In this document: positions 21,701 to 33,813 of the stretch, in pieces
How positions within the stretch are numbered: position 1 is the stretch's first letter
How the letters are laid out: each line of letters starts with the position of its first letter
NCBI GenBank assembly: GCA_007115705.1
Contig: QXEO01000236.1
Coordinates: 1,985,392 to 2,049,391, forward strand
Direction of reading: 5' to 3'
Length of the DNA stretch: 64,000 nt
DNA from: Dactylis glomerata
Taxonomy: Eukaryota; Streptophyta; Magnoliopsida; Poales; Poaceae
The notes under the pieces: generated by a model
What the model saw: only the letters and a program-made list of their open reading frames with translations
Told to the model about the DNA's origin: nothing
Databases searched by the model: none
Position numbers and translations under genes: made by a program

Positions 21701-22815
21701 GTAGTTCACCTTGGACTATGGGTCCATAGCAGTAGCTAGATGGTTGTGTTCTCCTCCATGTGCCTCATGTGTAGATCTTGTGAGGTGCCTATGATGATCA
21801 AGATCATCTTTATGTAATTCTACATATTGTGTTTGTTGGGATCTGATGAATATTGAGTACTATGTCAAGTAGATTGTTGATTTATCATGTCTATGTTATT
21901 TGTGATCTTGCATGCTCTCCGTTGCTAGTAGATACTTTGGCCCAGTAGATGCTTGTGACTCCAAGCGGGTGTATTTATGCTTGATAGTGGATTCATGCCT
22001 CTAGTAATATGGGAAAGTGACAATAACTTCTAAGGTTGTAGATGTGCTATTGCTACTAGGGAGAAAACAACAAACTTTTGTTCAAGGATAATTGTATTGT
22101 TTACATTACACACTTTGCTTAAGGCGATAATATGTTGCTTGCAACTTAATACCCAAGGGTTGTTCGGATGATATCCTGCGGGTGGATTATTAGTCATAGA
22201 TGTAGTTGGATTATGGTCTATGTATTATGTTTAATGCCCAAGTGAATCTCATAGTGATCTTCATAACATGTACATGCATTGTTATGTATTCTTTATTTTG
22301 TCAATTGCCCAACTATAATGTGTTTACCCAGCATGTTATATCCTTATGGAAAGACACCTCTAGTGAACTGTGGACCCCAATCCATTATTTTAGATTTATA
22401 TTACCATCTACTGCAAGCACTGTTTACTTTCCGCAAGCATTATTTACTTTACCACAAAAAAACATCTATTTCCACACTATACGTCTAATCCTTTGTTATC
22501 AGCAAACCAGTGAGATTGACAACCTCACTGTAAGTTGGGGCAAAGTAGTTTGGTTGTGTTGTGTGCAGGTTCCATGTTGCTACTGGTGCCGAAGCCACGC
22601 ACCAGACTTTTTCTGGCGCCATTGCCAAAGTCAGCTAGCAACAAACTTCGAAAGTGATTTCTTTCTCCTAATTGTCGATTAAACCTTGGTTTCATACTGA
22701 GGGAAAACTTACTACTGTGCTCATCATCCCTTCCTCTTGGGGTTTCCCAACTGGTCCTTTGAGACATCAAGATTGTTGTCTGGCGCCATCAACTAGGTGC
22801 CGTCAACCTGTTTTC

Positions 22816-22833
22816 TGGCACTGTTGCCGGGGA
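22816..22833 (+). promoter_or_regulatory. S1 primer binding site (degenerate tRNA-Asp)
   Basis: TGGCACTGTTGCCGGGGA matches the tRNA-Asp complement except for two bases. Confidence 0.75.
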
Positions 22834-22992
22834 GAAAGAGGATTTCTGCAAGGGGAGTCTCTCACTTCCAGTCTCTTTATTGTTTTGCTTAGTTTCTTTA
22901 CTTTATTTTTGTTTGATCCTCTTTATAAAAAATACAAAAAAATTAGTTCCTACTTCAAGTTGTTCTTATGTCTAGTCTAGTTCCTTACTACT

Positions 22993-23388
22993 ATGTCGCC
23001 TGAGGAAATGATCTTCACTTTCAAACAAAGGAGTGAAGAGAGTTTCAAAGAAGCTTGGTCTAGAATTTATGATTCTCATGGTAAAACTGAACCAAAAATG
23101 ACTCTGGGCTTGCTTCTTAGTAGCTTTTACTTTGGTCTTGTTCTTTGTTATAGATATGCTTTGGATGCTGTAGCAGGAGGAGATTTCCTTAATTGCGGTG
23201 GAGATCAAGCTTTTAATGTCATAAAAAAGTTGATTGCAATATATAGCTCACCTAGTAATTTTAATTCTTCCCTTGTGAGCATTTATGCTAGATTAAACAC
23301 TCTTGAGACAAATACAACTTGTTTAAAAGAATGTTATAGTATGCTACGTGAGCGTCTTGATTTTGTGCCAATAAATTCTGAACCCTAA
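22993..23388 (+). pseudogene. S1 gag-like fragment (131 aa)
   Basis: An open frame starts MSPEEMIFTFKQ and contains KEAWSRIYDSH and LLLSSFYFGL, matching S3 at 50622-51002. The start used in S3, 21 bases further upstream, is out of frame here because of a small indel. The frame ends at TAA 23386-23388, and coding similarity continues in another phase from 23391. It resembles a shortened Athila-type gag without the usual zinc knuckle. Confidence 0.75.
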
Positions 23389-23390
23389 AG

Positions 23391-23807
23391 ATGGTTCTTA
23401 CTATAAATGGTGAAACTTTTCATGCTCGTTGTGATATTATGTCGGAATTTTGCCTGATGCCTAAAGATATTTATGAATCTTTGAATCTTTGGGGACTTTC
23501 TGAGGGTGGAGATGGAATATATCTTACCAATAATTCCATTATATTGCCAATTGGAGTAGCTGAATGAGTGTTTACAAAAATCTTGGGAAGAATGGTATCT
23601 TCTGACTATCTTGTTATTGAATGTATAGGAAATGGACAAATCACACTTGGAAGATCTCTGCTCAAACTCCTGGGAGCAATATTAGATGTGGGAAAAGGCA
23701 CTATGAAATTCGCTTCCCCACTAGGAAATCATCATGAGTTCCCTAATGGTAAGAGAGGTAGACGTAAGGAATCTGGTGTTGATGCTTCTTCACTTGAAAA
23801 TACTTAA
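23391..23807 (+). pseudogene. S1 protease-like domain lacking the catalytic motif, one stop
   Basis: The frame 23391-23807 has TGA at 23565-23567. It aligns with the A1 retropepsin: CDIMSEFCLMPKDIY corresponds to A1 CDLGAGVSVMPFSLY, and ITLGRSLLKL to ILGRPFLNT. The active-site DLGA is replaced by DIMS (23433-23444), so proteolysis is unlikely. A Lys/Arg-rich tail (GKRGRRKES) follows. S3 has the same replacement, so the loss is family-wide rather than private decay. Confidence 0.7.
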
Positions 23808-26740
23808 TTCTCACTTTCTGCACCTAGCTCAAAGGCGTTAAAGAAAAGCACTCTTAGGAGATAACCTAATGTTTTTTTCAGTAATTTTTATTTTTGTTGA
23901 GTCTTGGAAGTTGTTACTACTGTAATGACCTCTCCTTATTATTTTTATTTCGTTTTTGTGCCAAGTATAGCCTCTAATTGGAAGAAGGTAAGATTTGGGG
24001 AAGTTGCTGTCCCGAAACTGATTTCTGCGCTTCACTGTAAAAATTTGTGAAAATTCCCAGAATGTCCTATTGATCTGCGATTACTTGTGCACATGCCCCA
24101 GGTTATTATCTAACTTCCATTAGTCTTGCACTTTTCGATTTGAGCAACAGAAGATTTTCGAAAAAAATTGATCTTTACCTACTATTCTGTTTTGATAGAT
24201 TTCTGCCAGTATTTGCATTTGCCTCTTGATCTCTTTCTTTTTAAGTTCTTTTGATCACGGAACTTTTGAGAGAAGTTGCTACAGTACCTAATGTGTTAAT
24301 ATATGTTGTACTTCAGTTAAAACTGAACCAAAAGTGGATCTACTATCTTGTGTATACTAATGTTGCTAATGAGAATTGTGTGAAGTTTTGTATGAAGGAA
24401 GTTTTCAAGTGTAGGGAAAGGAGAGTGATGAGATGAGATGAAGTATGGAAAAAAATCTCAAGCTTGGGGATGCCCATGTCACTCCAAAAAATATCCAAGA
24501 AGTACAAGCGTCAAAGCTTGGGGATGCCCTAAGGCACCCTCTTCTTCATCAACAAAAATATCAGGTCATCTTTCAAGACACTATATTTTTATTGCTTCGT
24601 ATGCTATGTGTTTTTCTTGGAGTGTCTTTATTTTTGATTTCAGTTTTCTTTTGTTTTGTTTGCTGTAATAAATGGTTGGACCCCAGCATATTTCTTTTGG
24701 AGAAGACACACTCCATTTTCATTGCCTAGAACACTCTAGTTTTCACTCTTATCGTTCTACGAGTGTTCTCTTTTTCTAGTACTGCGTTTAGCTTTTGTTT
24801 TTTGCCTTTATTTTTGTTCAGAAATTGTTAGTTCTTTGTAGCTAGGTGTGTTTAGACCTCTGGTCTTTGTTTCTTTTCATCTTTGAGAGTTGTTTCAAAT
24901 AGGTTGATTGGTGTTGGAAAAGAGTAAAATGTTTCATGCTTATAGTGGTGCAAAAGGGAGCTTGTTTAGACTGTTGCTTAGACTTTAGCATGTCATGCTA
25001 GATATTATTTTGATTATATGTTTAGTATTTATTGTTGTAGCATGACTTGTCTCAAATGACTGAGAGTGCTTAATGTGCCTTTGAAAGAATCATGCGTTGT
25101 TTTTATCTTATAGAAGCATAATATTGTGGTATTCTCCTTTGATGCTTTATTTGGGTTGACTTGGTGCATGCTCACACCATGTTTTGACTTTAAACTAGTC
25201 GCCTCAAGCCTCTATGATCATCTAGTTTTTGACTTGTGATATCACTTTATGCTTTGGTTAATAATGTTTTGTCGCTATGCATGATTATGGCCATTATTGC
25301 TCTCTTAGTTGGTCGCTCCTAGTCATTTGCTATCCTTCACATGTACTGAGTATGAGCTCTAGTCATGCATCCAACTCCCAAAAACCAAAGTTTACCAATG
25401 TGTCCACCATATCTACCTATTATCATTTTGCTATTCCAAGTATATTCATCATGCTTTTATCTATCTTCCAAATTAAATTTTTTGTTATGAGAAAATTAGT
25501 TAGTAAAGCTCTCACGAACTTGATGGCACATTTACTTTCTTGCACTTAATAAACTTGACCATTGTGGCTCTGTTTTGATGATTATATGCTTGCAAGTTGT
25601 AAGTTGGGAGTTGGCTCAGCCATGCTGTCATGGGGCACGCTTTCAACATTGCACTTATTCCTATTTAGTTGATATCATGATCTTTTGTTTATGGATGCCT
25701 ATCTGTGTGAAAGGAGTTGGAAACTTGTAAGCTCATGGAGTTTGTATATGTGTTAGAGAAATTCCTGGGCCGCTAATCTAAACCATGCATCATTCATGGT
25801 GGAAATTTACAGCATAACTATAGTGGACATTCGACAACGCATCTCAAAATAAAAAGCTATACCCAATGGTAAATAAAAGAGATGTCGAGTTGTTCATTAT
25901 CTGTTTATCTTGTCATTTTGATGTGGGACAGTTTCCATATCATCGGGCAGGAGGTATCACGTTGGCATTCTCAATGATACATGTATGCTTACAATGACAA
26001 GAACTTACTTGGGACCTAAGTCAATTGGCGTGGTTTAGGTACTCGTATTCAAGGGACATGAGATTTTCAACTTATGACTTGTCAAGCATATATCTCATAT
26101 TTGCACTCACATTAACCTTAACCACTCAAGATGCCAATGATAGGTGCAATGAGAGCTTAAAGCTAATAAGTACCATAATTTTTGGAAGCTTTATAAAACT
26201 TGAAATCCCTACTTCCCTCTGTGAAGGGCCTTTCTTTTACTTTTATATTGAGTCTTCATCTTCTATCTTTATTCGCCGATTAAGAGAGCATAGTTGTCAT
26301 TCTGAGTATAATGTGCATAGTCCGAAAATTTATTATTGATTGATTCATGATTATGGTATTGCTTGTTCTTAAATTATATGTATCTAGTCACCCTCTTGAA
26401 CTTTGAAGGTGTCCTATGCATTTATGTTTTGCTACTCCATGAAGGTCAAGCTGAATACCACTTTGCTATGTTTTCTATATGCTCGAAACAAACAAATGAC
26501 TTTCAATGCATTATTATTCATGATCTTTTGTTTGTGTTACCTTTCATGTTGTAACATGGTTGCTAAGTTCTATGGTTAGAGTTATATCTCTTATGCCCAT
26601 GTTTAGAGTAATTTGATCTCAGCTTGCAATGCTTTACATCGATTTGATCAAGATTGAGTTGGGTGCATGTCACCTCAAAAATTATTATTTTGTTATCACT
26701 TACCTACTCTAGGACGAGCAGGAGTTAAGCTTGGGGATGC
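23808..26740 (+). other. S1 3' noncoding region
   Basis: About 2.9 kb without a credible ORF. It is collinear with S3 51486-54407 and S2 (reverse) 29908-32800. It contains paired AAGCTTGGGGATGCC blocks (24460 and 24513) and the conserved module near 25300-26300, and ends in the polypurine tract GCTTGGGGATGC. Confidence 0.8.
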
Positions 26741-28195
26741 TGAAACGTTGCAAACGTATCTATAATTTTTGATGCTCCATGCTTATTTTACACCAATTGC
26801 TTTATGTTTTGTTTACACTTCGTGGCATTTTTATGCATTTTTGGGAACTAACCTATTAACAAGATGCCATAGTGCTAGTTCCTGGTTTGTGTTGTTTTTG
26901 TGTTTCAGAAAAGTTACACAGGAAATATTCTCGGAATTGGACGAAACGAAAGCCAAAATTCCTATTTACCTGACACGAAGATGGAGTCCAGAGGAGAGAT
27001 GAAGATCAGCCAGGAGGCGGCCGCACCATAGGGTGGCGCGGGCCACCCCTTGGCCGCGCTACCAGGTGGTGTGGGCCCCTGGTCCACCCTCTGACATCGC
27101 CCTTCTGCCTATAAATTTCCTTCACCACGAAATCCCTAAGGGAGAGAACAGTTTTTAACGAAACATACTGCAAGCCACCGCCGTCATCATCCCCAGATCA
27201 GGAGGGTCCAGAAGCTCTTCCCGGCACCCTGCCGGAGAGAGGAATCATCACCGGAGGCCTTCTTCATCACCATGCCAGCCTTTGGAGTGATGGGTGAGTA
27301 GTTCACCTTGGACTATGGGTCCATAGGAGTAGCTAGATGGTTGTCTTCTCCTCCATGTGCCTCATGTGTAGATCTCGTGAGCTGCCTATCATGATCAAGA
27401 TCATCTTTATGTAATTCTACATGTTGTGTTTGTTGGGATCCGATGAATATTGAGTACAATGTCAAGTAGATTGTTGATTTATCATGTCTATGTTATTTGT
27501 GATCTTGCATGCTCTCCGTTGCTAGTAGATAATTTGGCCAAGTAGATGCTTGTGACTCCAAGAGGGAGTATTTATGCTCGATAGTGGGTTCATGCCTCTT
27601 GTAATCTGGGAGAGTGACAATAACTTCTAAGGTTGTAGATGTGTTGTTGCTACTAGGGAGAAAACAACAATCTTTTGTTCAAGGATAATTGTATTGTTTA
27701 TATTACACACTTTGCTTAAGGCGATAATCTGTTGCTTGCAACTTAATACCCAAGGGTTGTTCGGATGATATCCTGCAGGTGGATTATTAGTCATAGATGC
27801 AGTTGGATTACGGTATATGTATTATGTTGTAATGCCCAAGTGAATCTCATAGTGATCTTTATGACATGTACATGCATTGTTATGCATTCTTTATTTTGTC
27901 AGTTGCCCAATTGTAATTTGTTTACCCAGCATGTTATATCTTTATGGAGAGACACCTCTAGTGAACTGTGGATCCCGGTCCATTCTTTTATATTTATATT
28001 ACCATCTACTGCAAGCACTGTTTACTTTCCGCAAGAATTATTTACTTTACTGCAAACAAACATCTATTTCCACACTATACGTCTAGTCCTTTGTTATCAG
28101 CAAACCAGTGAGATTTGCAGCCTCACTGTAAGTTGGGGCAAAGTAGTTTGGTTGTGTTGTGTGGAGGTTCCACGTTGTTGTTGGTGCCGTAGCCA
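26741..28195 (+). repeat. S1 3' LTR, truncated by S2
   Basis: It begins TGAAACGTTGCAAACGTATC and follows the S1 5' LTR up to GCCGTAGCCA, where S2 begins. The GC palindrome lies at about 27025-27073. The TATA-like TATAAAT is near 27110. Confidence 0.85.
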
Positions 28196-29907
28196 TGGTG
28201 GCGCGGTGTTGATGTGGGAGCTTCTTCTTCTTCAGTCCCCGGTAATGGTACCAGAAAACTTGTTGATGTTTTGCTGGCGTGTAGTTGATGATGTAAATGA
28301 CCGGCCAGTTGGAAACCTCAAGAGAAGGTTTGATGAGTACAGCAGCAAGTTTTCCCTCAGTTATGAAACCAAGGTATATCAATCCAGTAGGAAAAAGCCA
28401 AACTCCAGAAGGTGATGCTTGCTAGCTAAGTGACAGCTCCGGACAATTTATAGGGCGCCTCGTCCAGTGCTTTGCTTCGCCAGCAGCAACGCGGAACCTG
28501 CACACAACACAACCAAGAACTTTTCTCTCAACTTACGATGAGGTTGTCAATTTCACCGGTTTGCTGTAAACAAAGGAATGAGCGTATCGAGTGGAAAGCA
28601 ATAGTAGTATGTGAGAAAGTAAATAGTGCGAGTAAAGTAAACAGATGATAGCAATGTAAAGGAAATTGGACCGGGGTCCACAGTTCACTAGTGGTGTCTC
28701 TCCATAAGATAAATAACGACATGCTGGGTAAACAAATTATAGTTGGGAAATTGATAGAATAAAGATAGCGTGCATATGTCAAGAGGATCACTATGAGATT
28801 TACTCTGGGCATTACAACAAAATACATAGACCGCCATCCAACTGCATTTATGACTAATAATCCACCCACGGGGAATCATCTGAGGACCCCGTGAATATTA
28901 AGTTGCGAACAATAGATAACTGCATTAAGCAAAGTGTGTAATGTAAATAAAGCATATTTCCTTGGACATAAGAATGTTGTTTTCTCCCTAGTGGCAACAG
29001 CACATCTACAACCTTAGAGGTTTCTGTCACTCCCCCAGATTAAATGGAGGCATGAACCCAACTATCGAGCATAAATAACCCCTCTTGGAGTCACTAGTAT
29101 CTACTCGGCCAAGATAGCTACTAACAACGGAGATCATGCAAGATCATAAACAACATAGAGATAACATAAGATAATATTTAGCACATCAACTCAATCATAA
29201 CACCAATATTCATCGGATCCCAACAAACATAACATGTAGAATTACATAAAGGTAGTCCCGATCATGTAGGACAGCTCACGAGATCTAAACATGAAGCACA
29301 TGGTGGAGAAGATAACCATCTAGCTACTGCTATGGACCCATAGTCCAAGGTAGACTACTTACTCATCACGCCGGAGGCAAGCATGGTGATGAAGAAGACC
29401 TCCGGTGGTGATTCCCCTCTCCGACAGGGTGCCGGGAAGAGTTTCTGGACCCTCCCGATCTCGGGTCGACGACGGCGGCAGATCGCGATGTGTTTCTGGA
29501 AAATTGATCGGGTCTTTAGGTTTTTCCCGTCAGGGGGTCTTTATAGGCGAAGGGGCAGCGTCAGAAGTGGACCAGGGGGTCTCACCATAGGGCGGCGCAG
29601 CCAGGGCCTGGGCCGCGCGCCCCTAGTGGTGAGGCCAGCCTCTGGCTCAGCTCTGTCTCCTCTTCGGTCTTTTAGAAGCTTCGTTTAATATCTGGATGTT
29701 CGGCTTTTGTTTCGTCCAATTCCGAGAATATTTCCTGTGTAACTTTTCTGAAACACAAAAACCGCAGAAAATAGGGAACTGACACTGTGGCATCTTGTTA
29801 ATAGGTTAGTTCTGGAAAATGCATAAAAAGTTTAACAAAACATAAAGCAAATGATGTAAAAACAAGCATGGAGCATCAAAAATTATAGATACGTTTGAGA
29901 CGTATCA
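28196..29907 (-). repeat. S2 3' LTR (1712 bp)
   Basis: On the minus strand it starts TGATACGTCTCAAACGTATC at 29907 and ends CACCGCGCCACCA at 28196. The TATA box (plus-strand CTTTATA) is at 29539-29545 and the palindrome at 29581-29633. The last ~90 bases of U5 contain a second, PBS-like TTTCTGGTACCATTACCGGGG (28232-28252 region). Confidence 0.85.
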
Positions 29908-32848
29908 AGCATCCCCAAGCTTAACTCCTGCTCGTCCTCGAGTAGGTAAGTGATAACAAAGAATAATTTTTGAGGTGACATGCATCTACACAATCTTGAT
30001 CATCTATGTAAGCATTGAGTGCTAGGATCAAAAGAACTTAAAACATGGACATGAAAGATATAATCTTGATAGAAGAAACTTAGCAACCATGTTGTAATAT
30101 GAAAAAGAACACAAACAAAAGATCATGAAAATAAAACAATGAAAGTCAAATGTGTGTTCAAATCATAAGAAAAAACATAACAAATTTTTTTCAGCTTGTC
30201 CTTTATGGAATAGCAAAACATAAATGCATAGGACACCTTCAAGTTTAAGAGGGCGACTAGATATAAATAATTTAAGAACAAGTGAAACCAAAATCATGAA
30301 TCAATCAATGAAAACTTTGGGACAATGCACATTACACTAAGAATGACAACTATGCTCTCTTAGACGGTGCATAAAGATAGAAGATGGTGACTCAACATAA
30401 AAGTAAAAGAAAGGTCATTCGCAGAGGGAAGGAGTGATTGCTAGTTTTTTATAAACCTTCAAAAATTATGGTACTTACTAGCTTTGAGCGCTCATTGCCC
30501 CCATCATAAGCATCTTGAATGGTTAAAGTTAATTCAAGTACAATTATGAAGCATATGCTTGACAAATCATAAGTTGAAAACCTCGTGTCCCGTGAAGTAC
30601 GAATACTCAAACCTCATGCTACTCGACTTAGAGTCCCAAGCAAGCTCTTGTCATTGTAAATATATGTGTATCATCGAGAACCGCCAACGGGGTACCTGCT
30701 GCCCGATGACATGGAACAAGCCCACATCAAAATGACAAGACAAACAGACAATGAACACCTCGACATCTCTTTTATTTACCATTGGTATAACTTTTTATGT
30801 TGAGATGCGTCGTCGAATATTCACTATGGGCATGCTGTAAATTTCCACCATGAATTATCCATGGCTTAGATTAGCGGCCCAGGCGTTTCCCTAACACATA
30901 TAAGAACTCCATGATCCCGCAAGATTCCCAACTTATTTCACATCGCGAGTATTCATAAACAAAAGATCACGATATCAACTCAGATAAGAAGTGCAATGTT
31001 GAAAGCTTACCCCATGACGGCATGGTTTGGCTAATTTCCAACTTACAACTTGCAAGCATAACAACTCAACATAAGAGATCCACAATGTCAATATTTTAAG
31101 AACGAGAAAAGTAAAGTGTGCCATCAGGTTCGTGAGAGCTTTACTGACCAATTTTCGCATAACACCAAAAAGAGTTTAATTTAAAGAATAGATAAAAACA
31201 AGTCAAATGTACTTTGGAATAGCAAATTGCTAATAGATATGTATGATGGACACATTGGAACAACTTGGTTTTTAGGAGTTGGATGCACGAGTAGAGCTCA
31301 TACTCAGTACAAAATAAGGCTAGCAAAAGACTGGGAGCGACCAACTAAGAGAGCAATAATGGCCATAATCATGCAAAGAGATAAAGCAACATTAAAAGAA
31401 GCATAAGATGGCATCAAAAGTCAAAAACTAAATGATCATAGAGGCTTATGGCGACTTTTTATGAGTCTAACATGTGTGAGCATGCGCCAAGTCAACCCAA
31501 ATAAAGCATTAAGGATAAAACCAAAATAATGCTTCCAAATAATAAAAACAACGCATGATTTTTTCAAAGGCTCATTAAGCAATCTCAGTTATTTGAGACA
31601 AGTCATGCTACAGCAAAACCACTAAGCATTCTATCAAAAAGACATCAAGAACGACATGCAAAAGCCTAAGCCGCAGTCTACACAAGCTCCTTTTTGTACC
31701 AATTTTTTCCATGAAACTTATACTCTTCTCCAACACCATTCGAACCTTTTTGAAACAACTCTTTTGAAAAAAAGCAACATGAACCAGATGTCAAAATACA
31801 CCTTGATGCAAAGATATAACAAGAATCTGAAAAAAAATCAAGGCGAAAAATGAAATCTAAACGCAGTGAACACTCGTTGAACGATAAGAGTGAAAAACGG
31901 AGTGTTTGTGGCAAATGAAAAGTAAGGCAACTTCTCCAAAAGAAATTTGTTGGGGTCCAACCATTTATTGCAGCAAACAAAACTAAACAAAACTGAAAAC
32001 TAAAACAACTGACGCTCCAAGAAAAACGCATAGTGCATGAAGCAATAAAAATATAGTGTGTTGAAAGGTGACCTGATTTTTGCCGATGAAGAAGGGGCGC
32101 CTCGGGGGCATCCCCAAGCTTTGACGCTTGTACCTCTTGGATATTTCTTGGGGTGTGTGGACATCGCCAAGCTTGAGCTTTTGTCCATTATTCAACTCAT
32201 CTCATCATTCTCCAATCTCTACACTTGAAAACTTCCCTCATACAAAACTCAACACAATTCTATTAGCAACATTAGTGTAAGCATAATAATGAATTAACCC
32301 TTTTTGCTTCAGGTTTCAACTCAAAACCACCACATATAAAGCATATACTACTGTATCAACTTCCCCAAAAGTTCCGTGATCAAAAGAACTAAAAAATAAA
32401 GCGATCAAGAGGCAAACACAAATAATGGCAGAAATCTGTCAAAACAGAACAGCTGACAAAGATCGAATTTTTAGAGGGTTTTCTGTTGTTCAAATAAAAA
32501 AGTGTTAAACTAATGAAAGTTTGGAAATAACCTGGGGCATATGCATAAGAAATCTCAGGTACAAAAGATATTTTGAGAATTTTCACGAATTTTTATGGTG
32601 CAGCACCGAAATCTGTTTCAGGACAGCAACATCCCCAAATCTTACCTCACTCAAATTAGAGGCTTCTCTTGGCACAAAAATAAAATAAAAAAGATAAGGA
32701 GAGGTTATTACAGTAGTAATAACTTCAAAGACTCAAAAAAAAGAAAAAGAACTGAAAGTAAAACAATGGGTTATCTTTCAATAGTGCTTTTCTTTAACGC
32801 CTTTGAGCTAGGCGTAGAAAGTGCGAATCAAGTATTTTCGAAAGAAGC
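29908..32848 (-). other. S2 3' noncoding region
   Basis: The reverse complement is collinear with S1 23808-26740 and S3 51486-54407, ending at the polypurine tract (plus strand AGCATCCCCAAGCTT, 29908-29922). No credible ORF. Confidence 0.8.
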
Positions 32849-33770
32849 TGTAACACCTCAGGTTTTGCCCTACCTGGTGATGCTACCCCGCTAGCTACAA
32901 ACACCACGTTTAGAGAAAACTCTAACAAAAGACGGCACCTCCTTTGTTAATGGAGACACCCCCGATAAGCCAAATAGAGATATTGAACATAACAACAGTC
33001 TATAGTGACGCAAAAAGTGGGAACACAGTTTGTAGTTCCCAAACCATCCAACAATTTTATGGAATACTAATTGAGCGACCAAAGGCTCACAACTGACCAA
33101 GGAATGATAGTATAAAGCTAGTCCATGGCTGAATACTAATCAAAGGCCAAAGATTAGATGCATACAACGGACATACCTTGATGTGCTAGATAAAGAAACA
33201 CTTTATTCTACTAAACCAATTATACGAGTCCTTGGTATACTCCTTTCAGACAAGAGTTTTCAGATTCGAACTTCTAGCCAGCGATCCATTATTATTAAAA
33301 TCAAATAAACCCGGATCTCACATGTATACTAGCACTACCAGTCTGGACATTACCCAATCGCTTGAACCAACAGAACGAACGAGTCAAGAGACTAACCGGT
33401 CACAGGGATTTGCAGGGACACATCGAGAGCGGGCTGAAGTGCAGGCCTCCGGTGACACCTGCGTTGACCACGGCCGCGCAGCGGTAAGGCTTGTGGCAGC
33501 GATTCATGGTGGAAAACAAGAGCTCTGAAACCTAGATGGCGGAGGCAGGAGCGTCTTGGATGTTGGGCGAGTGTGGGGGACAGGGATAGATGATGGGGGA
33601 TTTTATTTGCGTTTCCTTTTCTTTATTTACCAAACTGACGTGTACTGTATTTCTAGAATATATCCAATGACAGGAAATAAGTTGGCTCTCGAAAATTTAT
33701 CAGACCTCCGATCCGTGCAATTAGGTACTCGTAGTCGATCAACTCGTCAAGGCGACCTTAATATGTTTAT
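32849..33770 (-). other. Unassigned insertion with LTR-like terminus
   Basis: On the plus strand it begins TGTAACACCTCAGG, like the inverted end of long-LTR Ty3 elements here (compare 9237), so it reads ..GGTGTTACA on minus. No second terminus or TSD is found; the left flank is GAAGC. On the minus strand a GC-rich stretch contains a short frame beginning MNRCHKPYRC (about 33510 downward), preceded by a CT-rich 5'UTR-like tract. It could be a truncated LTR or a captured gene fragment. I do not recognise the product. Confidence 0.4.
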
Positions 33771-33813
33771 TTTTTTCCTAATTTTTTTTGAGAGCCAAAC
33801 AAGTTCATTCATT

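Larger units (their letters stand above)
19509..22805 (+). repeat. S1 5' LTR, interrupted by S0
   Basis: The two parts are 19509-20069 and 21706-22805 (about 1.66 kb without the insertion). A TATA box TATAAAT lies at 19877-19883. I put the end at 22805 (GTGCCGTCA) because the PBS then starts 10 bases later, as in S2 and close to the 11 in A1 and S3; an alternative end is 22769. The last ~200 bases contain two PBS-like copies, near 22611 and 22780. Confidence 0.75.
19509..28195 (+). mobile_element. S1: Sabrina/WHAM-like LTR retrotransposon, 3' end cut by S2
   Basis: The 5' LTR begins TGATACATTGCAAATGTATC (19509) and, excluding solo LTR S0, ends at about 22805. A degenerate tRNA-Asp PBS follows at 22816-22833. 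The interior has only a short gag-like frame, a protease-like frame and about 2.9 kb of noncoding sequence. The polypurine tract GCTTGGGGATGC precedes the 3' LTR (26741), which is cut at 28195 by S2. There is no RT or integrase. The left target flank is ATGGA (19504-19508); the matching right copy lies outside the window. The family name is by recall of LTR type and is not certain. Confidence 0.8.

Noticed and set aside
28196..29907. Reading 28196-29907 as a 5' LTR because PBS-like sequence follows it
   Set aside because: A polypurine tract precedes it on the minus strand, and the same PBS-like block occurs inside the LTR copy at 39215 before the real PBS; it is a U5 extension of a 3' LTR.
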